Below are positions 22,521 to 34,642 of a DNA stretch of 64,000 nucleotides, piece by piece; the stretch's first letter is position 1; each line of letters opens with the position of its first letter. The notes under the pieces were generated by a model that was given only the letters and a program-made list of their open reading frames with translations, searched no databases and was not told the DNA's origin. Location of the stretch: the NCBI GenBank assembly GCA_023678885.1, contig CM042975.1, positions 24,779,405 through 24,843,404 of the forward strand, given 5' to 3'. The DNA comes from Pogostemon cablin (Eukaryota > Streptophyta > Magnoliopsida > Lamiales > Lamiaceae). The translations under genes and the position numbers were made by a program.

Positions 22521-23165
22521 AGTTCGAGCGGATTTGCATCAGGTTCAATTGATGCTACACCAGGTTCGAGTGGATTTGCATCAGGTTTGATTGGTCTACA
22601 TCAGGTTCGATCGATGCTGCACTAGGTTCGAGCAGATTTGCATCAGGTTCAATTGGTCTACATCAGGTTCGATCGATGTTGCACCAGTTTCGAGCGGATT
22701 TGCATCAGGTTCGATTGGTCTACATCAGGTTCGATCGATGCTGTACTAGGTTCGAGCGGAGTTGCATCAGGTTCAATTGGTCTGCATCAGGTTCGATCGA
22801 TGCTGCACCAGGTTCGAGCGGATTTGCATCAGGTACGATTGGTCTGCATCAGGTTCGATCAATGCTGCACCAGGTTCGAGCAAATTTACACAGGTTCGAT
22901 TGGTCTATATCAGGTTCGATTGATGCTGCACCAGGTTTGAGCGGATTTGCATCAGGTTAGATTGGTCTGCATCAGGTTTGATCGATGCTGCACCAGGTTT
23001 GAGGGAATTTGCATCAGGTTCGATTGGTCTGCATCAGGTTCGATCAATGCTGCACTAGGTTCGAGCGGATTCACATCAGGTTCGATTGATTTGAATCAGG
23101 TTCGATTGACTCTGCACTAGGTTCGAGGGGTTTGCATCAAGTTCGACTGGTCTGCATCAGATTCC
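22521..23165 (+). repeat. Minisatellite: about ten 63-bp units, each of three ~21-bp subunits
   Basis: Each higher-order unit consists of three related subunits of the type CATCAGGTTCGATTGGTCTG, CATCAGGTTCGATCGATGCTG and CACCAGGTTCGAGCGGATTTG. Copies diverge by point changes. The array lies between the primer-binding site and the gag region of the copia element. Open frames across it (22638-22940, 22676-22960) come from the repeat and encode HQVRL/RFDRCC-type repeats with no known protein. Confidence 0.9.
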
Positions 23166-26100
23166 GTGTGAGTCTTCACAATATGATCGGGCAGGGTGGC
23201 GGAGTGGTGGAGCAGGCTACGGGGAGGTCGATCCTTGTCGCAGTTGTCCGCATTCGTGATTGGTGGCGAATAATCGAATTTGCTGTTATATAACTGTTAT
23301 AATTGATTTATTAATTGATTATTATTATATATGTATGCATGATTATCTATGATTTATTTCCTTAAATAGAAGCATGCTAGATTGCGTATTATATTTGGTA
23401 TATTATATGCATGTATGTTGGAGTGTTGATCAAGTCAACTTATTTTTGGCAATTTATTTCCTTATATATAACTACTATAATTGTTTTATTGGTCAATTAT
23501 TGTTATATATTTGGAAGTATGATCATAATACGTTGCGTATATTATTCTGAATATTATATGCATGTAAAAATCCTTGGATTTAAATAACTAAGTGGGAGAG
23601 GGGATTGATAATTAATTCTCGCGGCCTCCATTATTGGTTTGTTAGAAATGTGAATAAACTTGCGCGTCGGCATTAGAGCCTTCCTCCCCATCGGATGAGT
23701 TTATTCATGGATATTGCTGGAACAGGCTTCTTTAAAATTATGTTTGTAATGTGATGCACATGAACTTGCGTGTTGGCATAAACCTTCCTCCCTATTGGAT
23801 GAGTTCATGTGCGGATCACTGTACATACTTATAATTGATTACTGTAGGAAGTTATCCGAGCGCGTGTGTACTTCTCCATCTGTAAGGCACATAAGCTCGC
23901 GCAATGGACTTGGGATCAAATAATGGTGTACACTTAGGCGTAAATAATAAGTATCCTCCCCATCGGAGTCACTGCTTTTATTTGCATGGCTAAAGAGGAA
24001 CCGACTATTAATTATTTTGTCATAAAGTTAGGTTGACAAATGAAATTAATGGGTAAAACCTTCTCTTGTAAATGTTCGGGTTTGTAAACGTCCACACTAT
24101 TGTGGCTTGCAAACTCACGGTGCTTGAGATGTTGGTGAATTTATATTTTATATTGTTTTGAGGGAATCAATATAAATGGATAAATTCGAAGATTTGATCG
24201 GTGTATTTTTTTATGATTCTCTGAATTTCAAATAGTTTTATTTCACTTATGGTTGACTAAAAAAAATTATATTTACTTGTCCAAATTAGATGATTAGAAA
24301 AGAATCTTGGTTTTGAATTTTACTGCTTAAGAAAATACATGTGTTTTCTCACAAAGGACGTCTCATGATGCCTATTAAAGTCTCTAGTGAAGAGATGAGA
24401 GGTTCATAGAAATATGATGGTCTCATGTAACTCTTCGGATACTTGAGTAATTTAAAAGGCGGTAGGTCATGATTAAATTTGATGAATGAATTGGAACTAC
24501 ATGGAATAGAAGTTGAAGGGGAAACCTAAGTCAATTTTATTCTTCATAATTGCCTAGATGTTTTGAGTAAGTTTCTCCTGAATTACAAGAGGTTGTATAT
24601 GGTAGGAAACTTCTGACAAAACATGTGGTAAAAGAAATTCAATTTCATAAAAGGAGTGAACAAGGATAGAATCTTACTTGCTAGTTGTTTAAACATGATT
24701 AGTGATGGCATCTATTGACACGAAGTGTGTAGATACTGGAATCACTGAATGTTTATTACTAAGTGAGGATAAGATTATTATAGACATGGGTAAAACTACA
24801 AAAGTTGTGGCTATTGCAGTGGGGGTTGTTTATTTATCTAATGATATGAGTAGACGTTTGATTTTGTGAAATTATCTTTACGTACGTTTTCATAGAAAGA
24901 ATTTGATTTCGGTTTCTATGCATTAATAGATGGATACTCCATTTCATTTAAATGACATGGTCATTATAATGAAGGATAGAGTTGTAATCTGTTATGGTAC
25001 GTTGATGGACAATTCGCATACTCTTAAATCATGTATATTCCACAGATGCAACAAATAGTAATTAATAATGCATCTTATGATCTTAGTAAGAGAAAGTAAC
25101 CTTCAGAGATGAACTAAACATGCATTTGGCATCTAAGACTAGATCATTTTACTTGAGTAGGATTCAAAAGTTCATAGCAGATGGACCGTAAGGTTTATCT
25201 GAAGTGGAAACTATCGGACTTGCGAGTCTTACTTGGAAGTAAAAATGATTAATTGCTTTTCAAGGCAATGGGGAGTAGAGCCAAAGACATATATGCTGAA
25301 ATTAGTTCATTTTGATTTAAGCGATCCTAAGATTATTCGGACGAGAGGTGGTTATGAATATTCGTCAATCGATGATTATTCTAGATACCAATATATTTAT
25401 TTGATGTACTGCATGTCTAAGTTCTTTGATTAATTCAAGAATTGCAAGGCTGGTACAGTGAAGCGTCATGGAAAATATATCAAGTCATTACGGATTAATC
25501 GTATGGCGAGAACCTCTTAGGATAATTAGGAGCTATTAATCATAGGTTCAGATTAAATCTCAAATTGTTTACACCGGGCATACCCCAGCTGAATGGTGTG
25601 GTGGATAGAAGGTGTAGCACTCTTATGGAAATGATTAGATGGATGATGAATTATTTGGAATTACTAAATTCATTTTATGGGTATGCCCTAGAAACAGTAA
25701 TTCGTATGAATGTTTGTCTGTTTGTGGGATATCCTAGAAAAATGAAGGGTGATTTATTTAGTCCAAAAGATCGAAGGGTGATTGTTAACACAAACACTAG
25801 ATTTTTGGAAAAAGACTATGTATTAAATCATAAACCTATGTACAAATTGTTCTAAAGGAAGTGTGAGGGAAAAACACAAAGTATTAGTACCAATTGTGTA
25901 AGAGGATATACCACAAGGTAAACTGCAACGCATGTCACGTCTGATACACAATTGCATGTAATGCCTTGTCGTAGTGAGAGGGATGTTCGACAACCTGTTC
26001 GATACATGTTTTGGGAGAGTCGTGAGACTTGGTCCCTAGCAAATATGAAATGGACCCACAGATACGACGAAGCACTACAAGTTAGAAATGCCAAATCCTA

Positions 26101-27375
26101 GCAAAGTGCAATGAATATTAAAATAGAATCGATGGATTTTAAATTAGGTCTGGATGCTTGTTGAACCGCTAAATGGCGTAAAAGCAATTGGAAGTGGGCA
26201 TGCAAGAATAAAAGAGGATCATAGAATAAGGTGAAAACCTTGGAAGCAAGCTTGTTGCGAAAAGGTATACTCAGAAAGAACGGGTTCGATTATGAGAAAA
26301 CCTATTCGCAGGTAGCTATGCCTAAGTTGATCCGGACTCTTTTATTTATTGCTACTCATATGAAACATGAGGGATAGCAAATAGATGTCGAGACAACTTT
26401 CCTGATTGGAAGTCTTAAGGGAATCATCTATGTGAAGCAACCAGAGTGATTCATTGCAAAGAGCTAAGAGCATTGTGATAGTAAGCTTAAAAGTGTCCAT
26501 TCATGGACTAAAGCAAGCTTCAAGATCATGAAACATCCATTTTGATGAGGTAATCCAGTGACATGGATCTAATCAATGATCGGATGGGTCTTGTGTATTG
26601 AAAAGAGTGATGGAAACGTGGTGGTATTTCTTGTACTATACGTAGATAGTATCTTGTTCATTGGAGATAATGAAAGAGTATTGTCGGGCGTATGGGTATG
26701 TTTGATAAAGTGGTATGAGATGAAGGACTTAAGAAGAGCAAAAATATCCTTTTGATCACTGTAATACGGATCACAAGAAAGGATGTTATGCTTATCTCAA
26801 GTTTCATATAATGATACGATCCTTACTCGTTTAGCATGTGAATTTATCTAAGTGAATGTGTCTTGTGACACAAAGGTAGATAAAGAAGATGAAAGCGGTT
26901 CCTTATGCTTCGGCAAATGAGGAACCTTAATCTAAGGAATGCTATGCATGAGATTGAATATCTGTTTTGCCGATGGCATGAACAGTGGGTATCAACGTAA
27001 CCCGGAACAAGAATGATGAACTATGGTAAGACATATACTTATGTACCTGAAAAGGACTAGAAACTATATGTGGGCTTACCGAACAGATTCACTGATTCTT
27101 ATAGGTTACAGAGATTTAGATTTTTCAAATCAGATAGGGACGACAGTAAATCCACCTCAAAGGTTATGCGTTTAATTTTAGGAAGTAGAGTCATAATATG
27201 GAGGAGTGTTATATAGAAATATATTTCAGACTCCGGATTCCATCAAGAAAAGATGATAAATTGGACCCATGAGGCAGCCAAAGTATCTGTATGACTCTAG
27301 AAACTTCATGATGGACTTTGGTGTGATTCTATGTTTGCCCAAGGTTATCACAATTTATATTGATGATATTGGTGC
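23166..27375 (+). pseudogene. Degenerate copia gag-pol of the inserted element
   Basis: Most of the frame is destroyed, but recognisable pieces are in order: an integrase core with LVHFDLSDP, YEYSSIDDYSRYQYIYLM (25233-25433), the TPGIPQLNGVVDRRCSTLMEMIRWMM block (25565-25855), RT fragments around 26250-26700 including a LLYVDSILFIGD version of the YVDD box (normally YVDD, here YVDS), and RNase H sequence near 27300-27375 (YIDDIGA). Its integrase sequence differs clearly from the Tnt1-like elements nearby, so it is another copia lineage. Confidence 0.7.
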
Positions 27376-28573
27376 TGTTGGCAATTGGATCTTGTGGCTC
27401 AAACGTGATCTAGTCAAATAGGCAAACAAATAACAGCGGAAGCAATAAAATTGTTTACCGTACTTCAGGGTTGATGTAGAGTCTGAATCGCTGCAGAAGA
27501 ACACCTCTTGATCTTCTGCTGTATGTCCCAAGTCAACTCTGGTGTTGGGTGGTCAACAATCCCCAGAGTTCTCTCAATCTGCTTCTCTCTAACTCACGTC
27601 AAAAGAGGCGCATGAAGTTAGGTTTCCAGAAGCTGAGATGACTATATATATTGGGCTACAGCAGGGACCAGGAGGAGAAATTGGGCTGGGCCTCAATTGA
27701 ATTTAATTAACCAAGCTTAGCCCAAAGCTTTTAATTAAATCCAATAATAATAATATAGTCCACTAAAATATTATTACTGCACTACCCGTCCAATCCCAAA
27801 ATTATGTTCTGGGCTCCTTCTTATTATGAGCCCGATAGTCTCCCCATGTTTAAGATATTCAATGTCCATTAATTAATTAAGTTACTGACAACTCTAATTA
27901 ATTAATATCTCATCCGAGAGTAGTACCACTCAACCTTTTTATCATGCCGGAAATTAATCCACTTGCAAGATTTACATGATAAACCTTATGAGCTCCTCAA
28001 GGGGACATCATCAACCTATGACGGACATGGATTCCTTCTACAATCAACAGCACACCATAGATACAGCATTACTTCCCAACTCACCGAGTTTGTTGATTTA
28101 ATACATATAAATCTCACCCATTGATGAATCAAAGAAATACATACTGCCCTACGTGTCGAGGTTATTGTATAGGGATTAAGAGCACGAACTTCCATAATAA
28201 CAGAGATCAAGTTCTACTATATAGTCAGTATAAGAAGAACGACCTCAGGCGGTCCTGCTCAATACACACAAGTGCACTAATGTGATTCTATAGCCAAGAC
28301 AAGCTAATACCAAACCACACTATAACCATACCGATAGAGAGTCCCCGTCTATCTCAGTTGTGAGCATCTGTTTATACTTTATAAGGAAACCGATAATATG
28401 ATCTTCCGCGTGTTGTCGCACAACATATTATCTACAGTATAAAGTAATTGGACTATTGCATCATGCATATAAAATAAATTATAAGATGCAATCATTTGAT
28501 CAATAATTCTCATTTCAAATATTGTTATGACATTGTTCATACTAAAGCTAGACTTTTAGTATACAATCCAACA
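27376..28573 (-). repeat. Inverted solo LTR (1198 bp) inside the copia element
   Basis: Starts TGTTGGCAATTGG and ends ATACAATCCAACA, flanked by the 5-bp duplication GGTGC (27371-27375, 28574-28578). Read on the minus strand it begins like the LTRs of its host (TGTTGGATTGTATACTAAAA) and shares long blocks with them, so it is a solo LTR of the same family inserted in reverse. It interrupts the RNase H/3' region; removing it restores a continuous DIGAVANLKESQ reading. Confidence 0.88.
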
Positions 28574-28826
28574 GGTGCAGTTGCAAATTTGAAGGAATCA
28601 CAAGTCCATAAGGAAATTAAACACATGGAGCGCGAGTACCACCTATTACGAGAAATCGTATGATGAGGGGAAGGTTGTTGTCACCTAGATTGCATCGGAT
28701 GATAACCTAGTAAATCCATTTACAAGGACCTTAAGGCGAGAGCTTTTGATGGTCGTGTAGTGGGAGTGGAAATCAGATGTATGGCAGAAGACATGACAGC
28801 ATAGTCTTTTAGTATAAGTGGGACAT

Positions 28827-30214
28827 TGTTGGATTGTATACTAAAAGTCTAGCTTTTTATATGAACAATGTTATAACAATTAATTTGAAATGAGAATCAT
28901 ATGATCAAATAATTGCATCTTATAATTTATTTATATGTTCGATGCAATAGTCCACTTACTTTATACTGTAGATAATATGTTGTGCGACAATACGCAGAAG
29001 ATCATATTATCGGTTTCCTTTTAAAGTATAAAAAGATGCTCACAATCGAGATAGACGGGGACTCTCTATCGGGATGATTGTAGTGTGGTTTGGTATTAGC
29101 TTGTCTTGGCTATAGAATCACATTAGTGCACTTGTGTGTATTGAGCAGGACCGCTTGAGATCGTTCGACTTATACTGACTTATAGGAGAACTTGATCTCA
29201 GTTATTATGGAAGTTCGTGATCTTAATCCCTATACAATAACCTCGACACGTAGGGCAGTATGTATTTCTTTGATTCATCAATGGGTGAGATTTACATGTA
29301 ATTAAATCAACAAACTCGATGAGTTGGGAAGTAGTGCTGTCTCTATGGTGTGCTGTTGATTGTAGAAGGAATCCGTGTCCGTCATAGGTTGATGATGTCC
29401 CCTTGAGGAGCTCATAAGGATTATCATGTAAATCCTGCAGGTGGAATTTATTCCGGTATGATAATGAGATTGAGTGGTACTACTCTTGGATGAGATATTA
29501 ATTAATTGAGTTGTCAGTAACTTAAATTAATTAATGGACATTGTATATCTTAAACATGGGGAGATTAACGGGCTCATAATAAGAAGGAGCCCAAAACGTA
29601 ATTTTTGGATTGGAAAGGCAGTGCAGTAATAATATTTAAGTGGAATATATTATTATTATTGGACTTAAGTATAAGCTTTGGGCTAAGCTTGGATACTTAA
29701 GCCCAATGGAGGCCCAACTCAATTTCTCCTCCTGGTCCCTGCTGTAGCCCATGTATATAAGTCACCTCAACTTATCTGGAACCCTAATCTAATTCATTAT
29801 TCACGTGTGATTAGGATTGAGAGCAGATTGAGGAGGTCTCGTAGATCGTCGCCCACACGATGTCGAGATCGGATTTGGGACATACGGCAGAAGATCAGAA
29901 GGTAGTTTGCTGCTGCTGTTGGCCACCTTAAGAAATTTATATAAAATGGTACAGTACTCAGAATTTGATGATCAATGTACTGACGGAAAGCCATTGAAGA
30001 GAGGATCGTCTGAGCACAAAGATTATTCAATTCCGACATCAGACAAGGAAGTTATGGCCATTCTCGTGGGACTGCACAGTCTGCCAGCGAGAATCCTTCA
30101 TTTTCTACATACCCTGGTGAACGGTAATCGTTTCTATGTTTTATTGCTTCCGCTATGATAGAAACGCGTGATATCCTAACGGTTTACATTAACCAAACGA
30201 TCCAAGCACCAACA
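28827..30214 (+). repeat. 3' LTR of the inserted copia element
   Basis: Preceded by a polypurine tract (ATAAGTGGGAC) and ends CACCAACA before the GTTTG duplication. Same length as the 5' LTR. Confidence 0.9.
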
Positions 30215-30854
30215 GTTTGATGATTACATTACCTCAAAAGGATTCCGTAGGAGTTTACATGATAGTTTGATGACTATATTACCTCAAAAGGATGGATATT
30301 ATACATATCTACTTTTGTATGTTGAAGATATTCTGATAGCTTGTAAGGATTTAGCTGGTATAGATGAGTAAAAGAGATTCTCAAATTGGAGTTGACATGA
30401 AAGACTTGGGAGAGGCAAAGATCATTCTTGAGATGTAGATAGAAAGAAACATATCAGCTAATGAGTTAAGGTTGTTTCAAGAATCATACCTTGAAAAAGT
30501 TCTTAAAAGATTCAATATGAATCTTTGCAAGATTGTTTCAAAACTAGCCAAAGCAGGTGTGAGTCTGTCATTACTACAAGGGCCTTCAACAGATAAGGAG
30601 AAGTTGGAAATGATCAACATACCATATTCAAGTACAGTTGGCAGCTTGATTTATGCCATGGTATGTTGCAGACCAGATTTTGGCTTATGTGATGAGTATG
30701 ATTAGTAGATTTATGAGTAATCCAGAGTTGTTATATTGGGAAGCAGTGGAATGGGCCCTCAGATATGTGAAAGGAACTATCCCATCAGGATTAAGATTTC
30801 AGAAAGTGGCAACTTGGGACAAGGCTGTCCTTGATTATGCAGATGTTGACTATG
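30215..30854 (+). pseudogene. Copia RT/RNase H remnant (continuation of host element)
   Basis: Resumes the host RT with a duplicated 40-bp TTTGATGA(C/T)TA(C/T)ATTACCTCAAAAGGAT segment, then LLYVEDILIACKD, where the catalytic YVDD is now YVED. Later motifs: QESYLEKVLKRFNMN, YSSTVGSLIYAMVCCRPD and the RNase H start WALRYVKGTIPSGLRF and LDYADVDY. It is cut at 30854 by the next insertion. Confidence 0.75.
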
Positions 30855-32457
30855 TGTTGAGAGTGGAATTTCACGTATTTTAGGTCTCACATTATACCGT
30901 TTTTGATCAAATGTGGCCATGATTTTGTGTAGAATGACATGGTTTTCATATTTTGCATAATTAAGATGCTACTAACGTATTTTGTTGAGCTTTGAAGAGT
31001 AAAACAGGATCAAAAGTTCAAAGTTGGAATGGAGAGTGAAAGTTTGAAGGAATACTGAAAAACATACGTCCACTTGAATAATTTTTTTGGGTTTTTTAGA
31101 AGTCTAAATTAATCATATATTGTTGGAAAGTCACGGAAGAGAGGTTTTGGTATAAAAATCACTCAAATCGGAGTCCATATGAGAAAGTTATGCTCGAAAC
31201 GGTGAGATCACGAAGCTACCGACGGGAATTTTCGAAAATTTTCAAAAATTAGCCCATCTTTCCTATTTCTTGGAGCACAATTCTTTCCTTATCTTATTCC
31301 TTCCTTATACCTATATATATTTCACATCATTATTCATAAGAGACACCACCTCCACAAGGGGATCACCCCCCATCCATCATCTACCATCATCCACATCCAT
31401 CCCATCATCCTTCTACACAGAAGGAGATTCAAGGGCTACTCAAGAGGGAGATCAGTCAATCGGAGAGACGGAGAAGGAATCTGAGATAACGCAAATACTA
31501 GCATTTTTCTATTCCTTTCTTATCTTTTGGTTTGTCAAGACTTTTGGTATGATTTTGATAGCCATGGGAGTTGCTTGTAACCCCATGGGATAATTTTGTT
31601 TATAGTTTTAAGGTTTGAAGGATAGATTTAATTGATTTGGAGACCTAGACCAATTTTTTGATTTCATGCAATTGATATTTTGATTTTACTTATTTTATTA
31701 AGACTTGCTTCTCTGCTTCGTAATGTCTTTATAATAATTTCATGGCATCCGCTATAATGCTTGAATTATTGTTTTAGCTTGTGTACATTCATGATTAATA
31801 TTGTCTATCTGTTAGGGATTGAAGTAGTTCTGCTATAAACACTTTAATTCCATAAACTGGTAAATCAGATACTTGAATTGTTTAGTGGAACAATGCAATT
31901 AAACTTTCAAGTAGGAAGTGAATAAAGCCTTGTAGTACTTTCAGAAAATATCTTGTTAGTCAAACTTGCCATCCGGAGGTATTGTTGTTTGTGTTGATTA
32001 GTATCTAAGAACGAGGCTTGGTAATATTCACGCACCTTAGGAATTAAATCAGATTATACTGTAAGCTTTAAGTCGGATCATATCCGGTGGGAAAACAGGG
32101 TTAAGTGGTGTATTTTCATAAAATCTGCATGAATGATGAATTGGAAGTCTAGGAATTCAAATCAATTGGTTTATACCGGATTATCTTAGAACTGTTGATC
32201 TTCTCTTGAATTAATCTTAAATCTTTCTTTTGTGATTTTTATTTTATTAGTTATTTAATTTTCAGTATTTAGATAATAATTTACAACAACTTGGAAATTG
32301 GTTACTTGTTCTGATAAAGTTAGTGATATTAAAAGTAGATAATTAGTTGTCCTGTGGGTTCAATAATTTAACTTGGGTACTTGCTGCTACAATTGATATC
32401 CTTATACTTGGGGATTTTAGTTGGAGTGCGCAGAAAAAGCCTATCAAGCTTTTGGTG
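30855..32457 (+). mobile_element. Gypsy-type LTR-derived insertion in copia RNase H
   Basis: Starts TGTTGAGAGTGG right after CTATG and ends near TTTGGTG before CCATG, giving a 5-bp target duplication with one mismatch. It shares a block (GGGAGTTGCTTGTAACCCCATGGGATAA, compare the minus strand of 33550-33590) with the LTR at 32716-34385, so both belong to related LTRs. A TATCA near 32444 is followed by AGCTTTTGGTGCC, which resembles the LTR end plus primer-binding site of Athila/Tat elements, so the piece may be an LTR plus a few internal bases rather than a clean solo LTR. Confidence 0.6.
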
Positions 32458-32715
32458 CCATGCAGCTAATTTGGATACTAGAAAGTGACTTACAGTTTAT
32501 GTGTTCACTTTATTTGGCACAAAAGTCAGATGGAAGGCTACACATCAACAGATAGTAGCTCTCTCAACAACTGAAGCAGAGTTTGTTGCTCTCACTGAAG
32601 CAATAAAGGAAGGTGTTTGGTTAACTGGGATTTTAAAAGAGTTTGGTGTTCAGCAGGATGTAATTAAAGCGTATTGTTATAATCAGAATGCAGTTCATCT
32701 TGCCAAGCATCAAGG
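32458..32715 (+). pseudogene. Copia RNase H fragment
   Basis: AANLDTRK continues the DYAD of the upstream piece, and TLFGTKVRWKATHQQIVALSTTEAEFVALTEAIKEGVWL followed by the HLAKHQG box is a classic copia RNase H. It is cut at CAAGG (32711-32715) by the next insertion and resumes at 34386 with YHERTKHIDV-like codons. Confidence 0.8.
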
Positions 32716-34385
32716 TGTTGCGTGTTTTTGAATGCACACAAATAAATTCCCAAGTGTAGGGATATCGACTATAGCAGTAGGCAATCAAGTTTTAATATCG
32801 ACTCCTAGGGACGGTAAATTATCTATTTTCTATAATCACTAAAGTATATAAGACATGTGACAAATTCAATTGTTTGTTGATTATTAAAACTAATTAATAC
32901 TTGTAAAATTAAATAAAAACAATTAAATAAAATACGAAAATTCAAGAATGAGAAATAGTAGCTCTATGGGTTCTGGATTAAGCTAATTAATTCAATACTT
33001 TGATGGTCGGGTTCAATTCCTATAGATACTTATGGAAGAGTCACTAAACTTTACTATTCCACTTATTTGGTCTAAGCAAATTAGTAATTTATCTGGTTCA
33101 TCTCCTAGGACTCTAGGTTAATAAACTTATCTCCCTCTCTAGGTACTTACTATATTATCCACTCCCTCGTCAGGTACTAGAACTAATACGTGTTCCCTTT
33201 TTAGGTACTATAATTTTATTACCTAATTTCCTGAATATTACGAATATGACAATTCATCAATATCAATAACATCTATTGCAATTTCTATGTCTAATAAGCC
33301 AAAGAATCAATTCAATTTACTTTAACTTATACAAAATAACCAAATAATTTAATAATGCACACAAGTTATAATTATCTCAAGTATTGGTCAATATCATGAA
33401 ATAACCACAAACGTTACACAATTTAAATTAAATAGCCTCCAAGAAATTCATAGAAAAACAACTAAACATTCTACAAGTTTTGAACCCTTCATCAAGTATA
33501 AAATAAAAAATAAATTAATCCATCTAACCCTAGAACTAATCAAAGTATTTATTACCCCATGCAGTTACAAGCAACTTCCATGGGTGTAAGAAAGATCGTA
33601 CCAAAATTCATATCAACTGGAAAGAAATTGAGTTTAATGTCAAAACCCTGGATCGAAGAATCTTGTCCTCTCCTCTCTCCGTCGCTTCCAATAGAGATGA
33701 ATCTCCTCCTTGAATCGAGCGCACCGGTATGATGGAGGGATGAAGTGGTAGAAGGTAATGGGTAAAGTGATGAGATGGTGCGATGGTGGATGATGTCCAC
33801 GATTCTGGATAGCAGCGTGTTCTGCCTCCCCAATTTTGTTCGCTGTTCTGAACAGAGGCGTCAGTCCTCTCTGCTTCACGGCTTCTGATGGTCTTAAGGG
33901 ATGCTGCTGTGGATTTGAGCTTCAAATTAAATTACCAACTTGACATGGTATGTGTCAGCATGACCCACTATCAAATGAATGATGGTAAATAACAAATCAA
34001 TGCCTTTTATAAATTACACGTGGGCCCCGCAATTTTGAACTTAATACATGACTTGATTTCCTTTGTTTGCAACCCAAAGGGAAATCACACTTATCCCACA
34101 ATTAAATTGTTGACATGGCCCCACTATTCCTTTATTACTTAAAATTCTTGAGTTCTTATTTTCTCATTTGCACTAGAATTCGTATTTCTCAAATTCATTT
34201 ACTCCTTTTTTTTTTCATTCTCATCAATTTCACTCCAAAATATATCTAAATTCTGCAAAATTTTAACAATACCCGTGAAGTGATAAAAATATAAAAATAA
34301 GCAATAAACTTCACAAACAATATTAAAATAATGCAATAATTATATGAAAATGACCTATGAAAAGCACGAATTTTCGTGCTGAACA
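32716..34385 (-). repeat. Inverted gypsy-type solo LTR (1670 bp)
   Basis: Starts TGTTGCGTG and ends CGTGCTGAACA, flanked by an exact CAAGG duplication (32711-32715, 34386-34390). Shared blocks with the insertion at 30855-32457 in the opposite orientation show it reads on the minus strand. Minus-strand frames at 33552-33925 are LTR sequence, not genes. Confidence 0.85.
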
Positions 34386-34642
34386 CAAGGGTACCATGAG
34401 AGGACCAAACATATAGATGTAAGGCTATATTTCATAAGGGATTTGATAGAAAAGAGGTTGTCAAGAAGATAAAGACTTCAGATAATCCAGCTGATGCATT
34501 TACTAAAGCCAAAATATGAACTTTGCAAGAGCTTGATAGTACTTAATTGAAAAGATGAGAAGGGTGGCTGCAACCTTAAAAGCAGCAAGGTGGAGGGATT
34601 TTTGAGTCTTGTGATGATGCTAGGTCTAAGGTGGAGAATTAT

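Larger units (their letters stand above)
20501..30214 (+). mobile_element. Complete but decayed Ty1/copia element with two 1388-bp LTRs
   Basis: The two LTRs (20501-21888 and 28827-30214) both begin TGTTGGATTG and end CACCAACA and have equal length. The whole is flanked by the 5-bp duplication GTTTG (20496-20500 and 30215-30219), proving insertion as a unit into the RT of the host copia element. The LTRs differ at many scattered bases, so the insertion is not recent. The interior holds a primer-binding site, a 63-bp repeat array, a degenerate gag-pol and an inverted solo LTR. Confidence 0.9.

Noticed and set aside
22638..22960. Open frames of 94-100 codons across the 63-bp array
   Set aside because: They arise because the repeat length is a multiple of three without stops; two overlapping frames are equally open and no known domain is seen.
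22521..23165. Regular repeats resembling a CRISPR array
   Set aside because: Repeats are contiguous with no unique spacers, lie inside a plant copia element behind its primer-binding site, and the surroundings are plant nuclear DNA.
33552..33925. Three overlapping minus-strand frames
   Set aside because: They lie in a solo LTR bracketed by CAAGG and have no protein motif.
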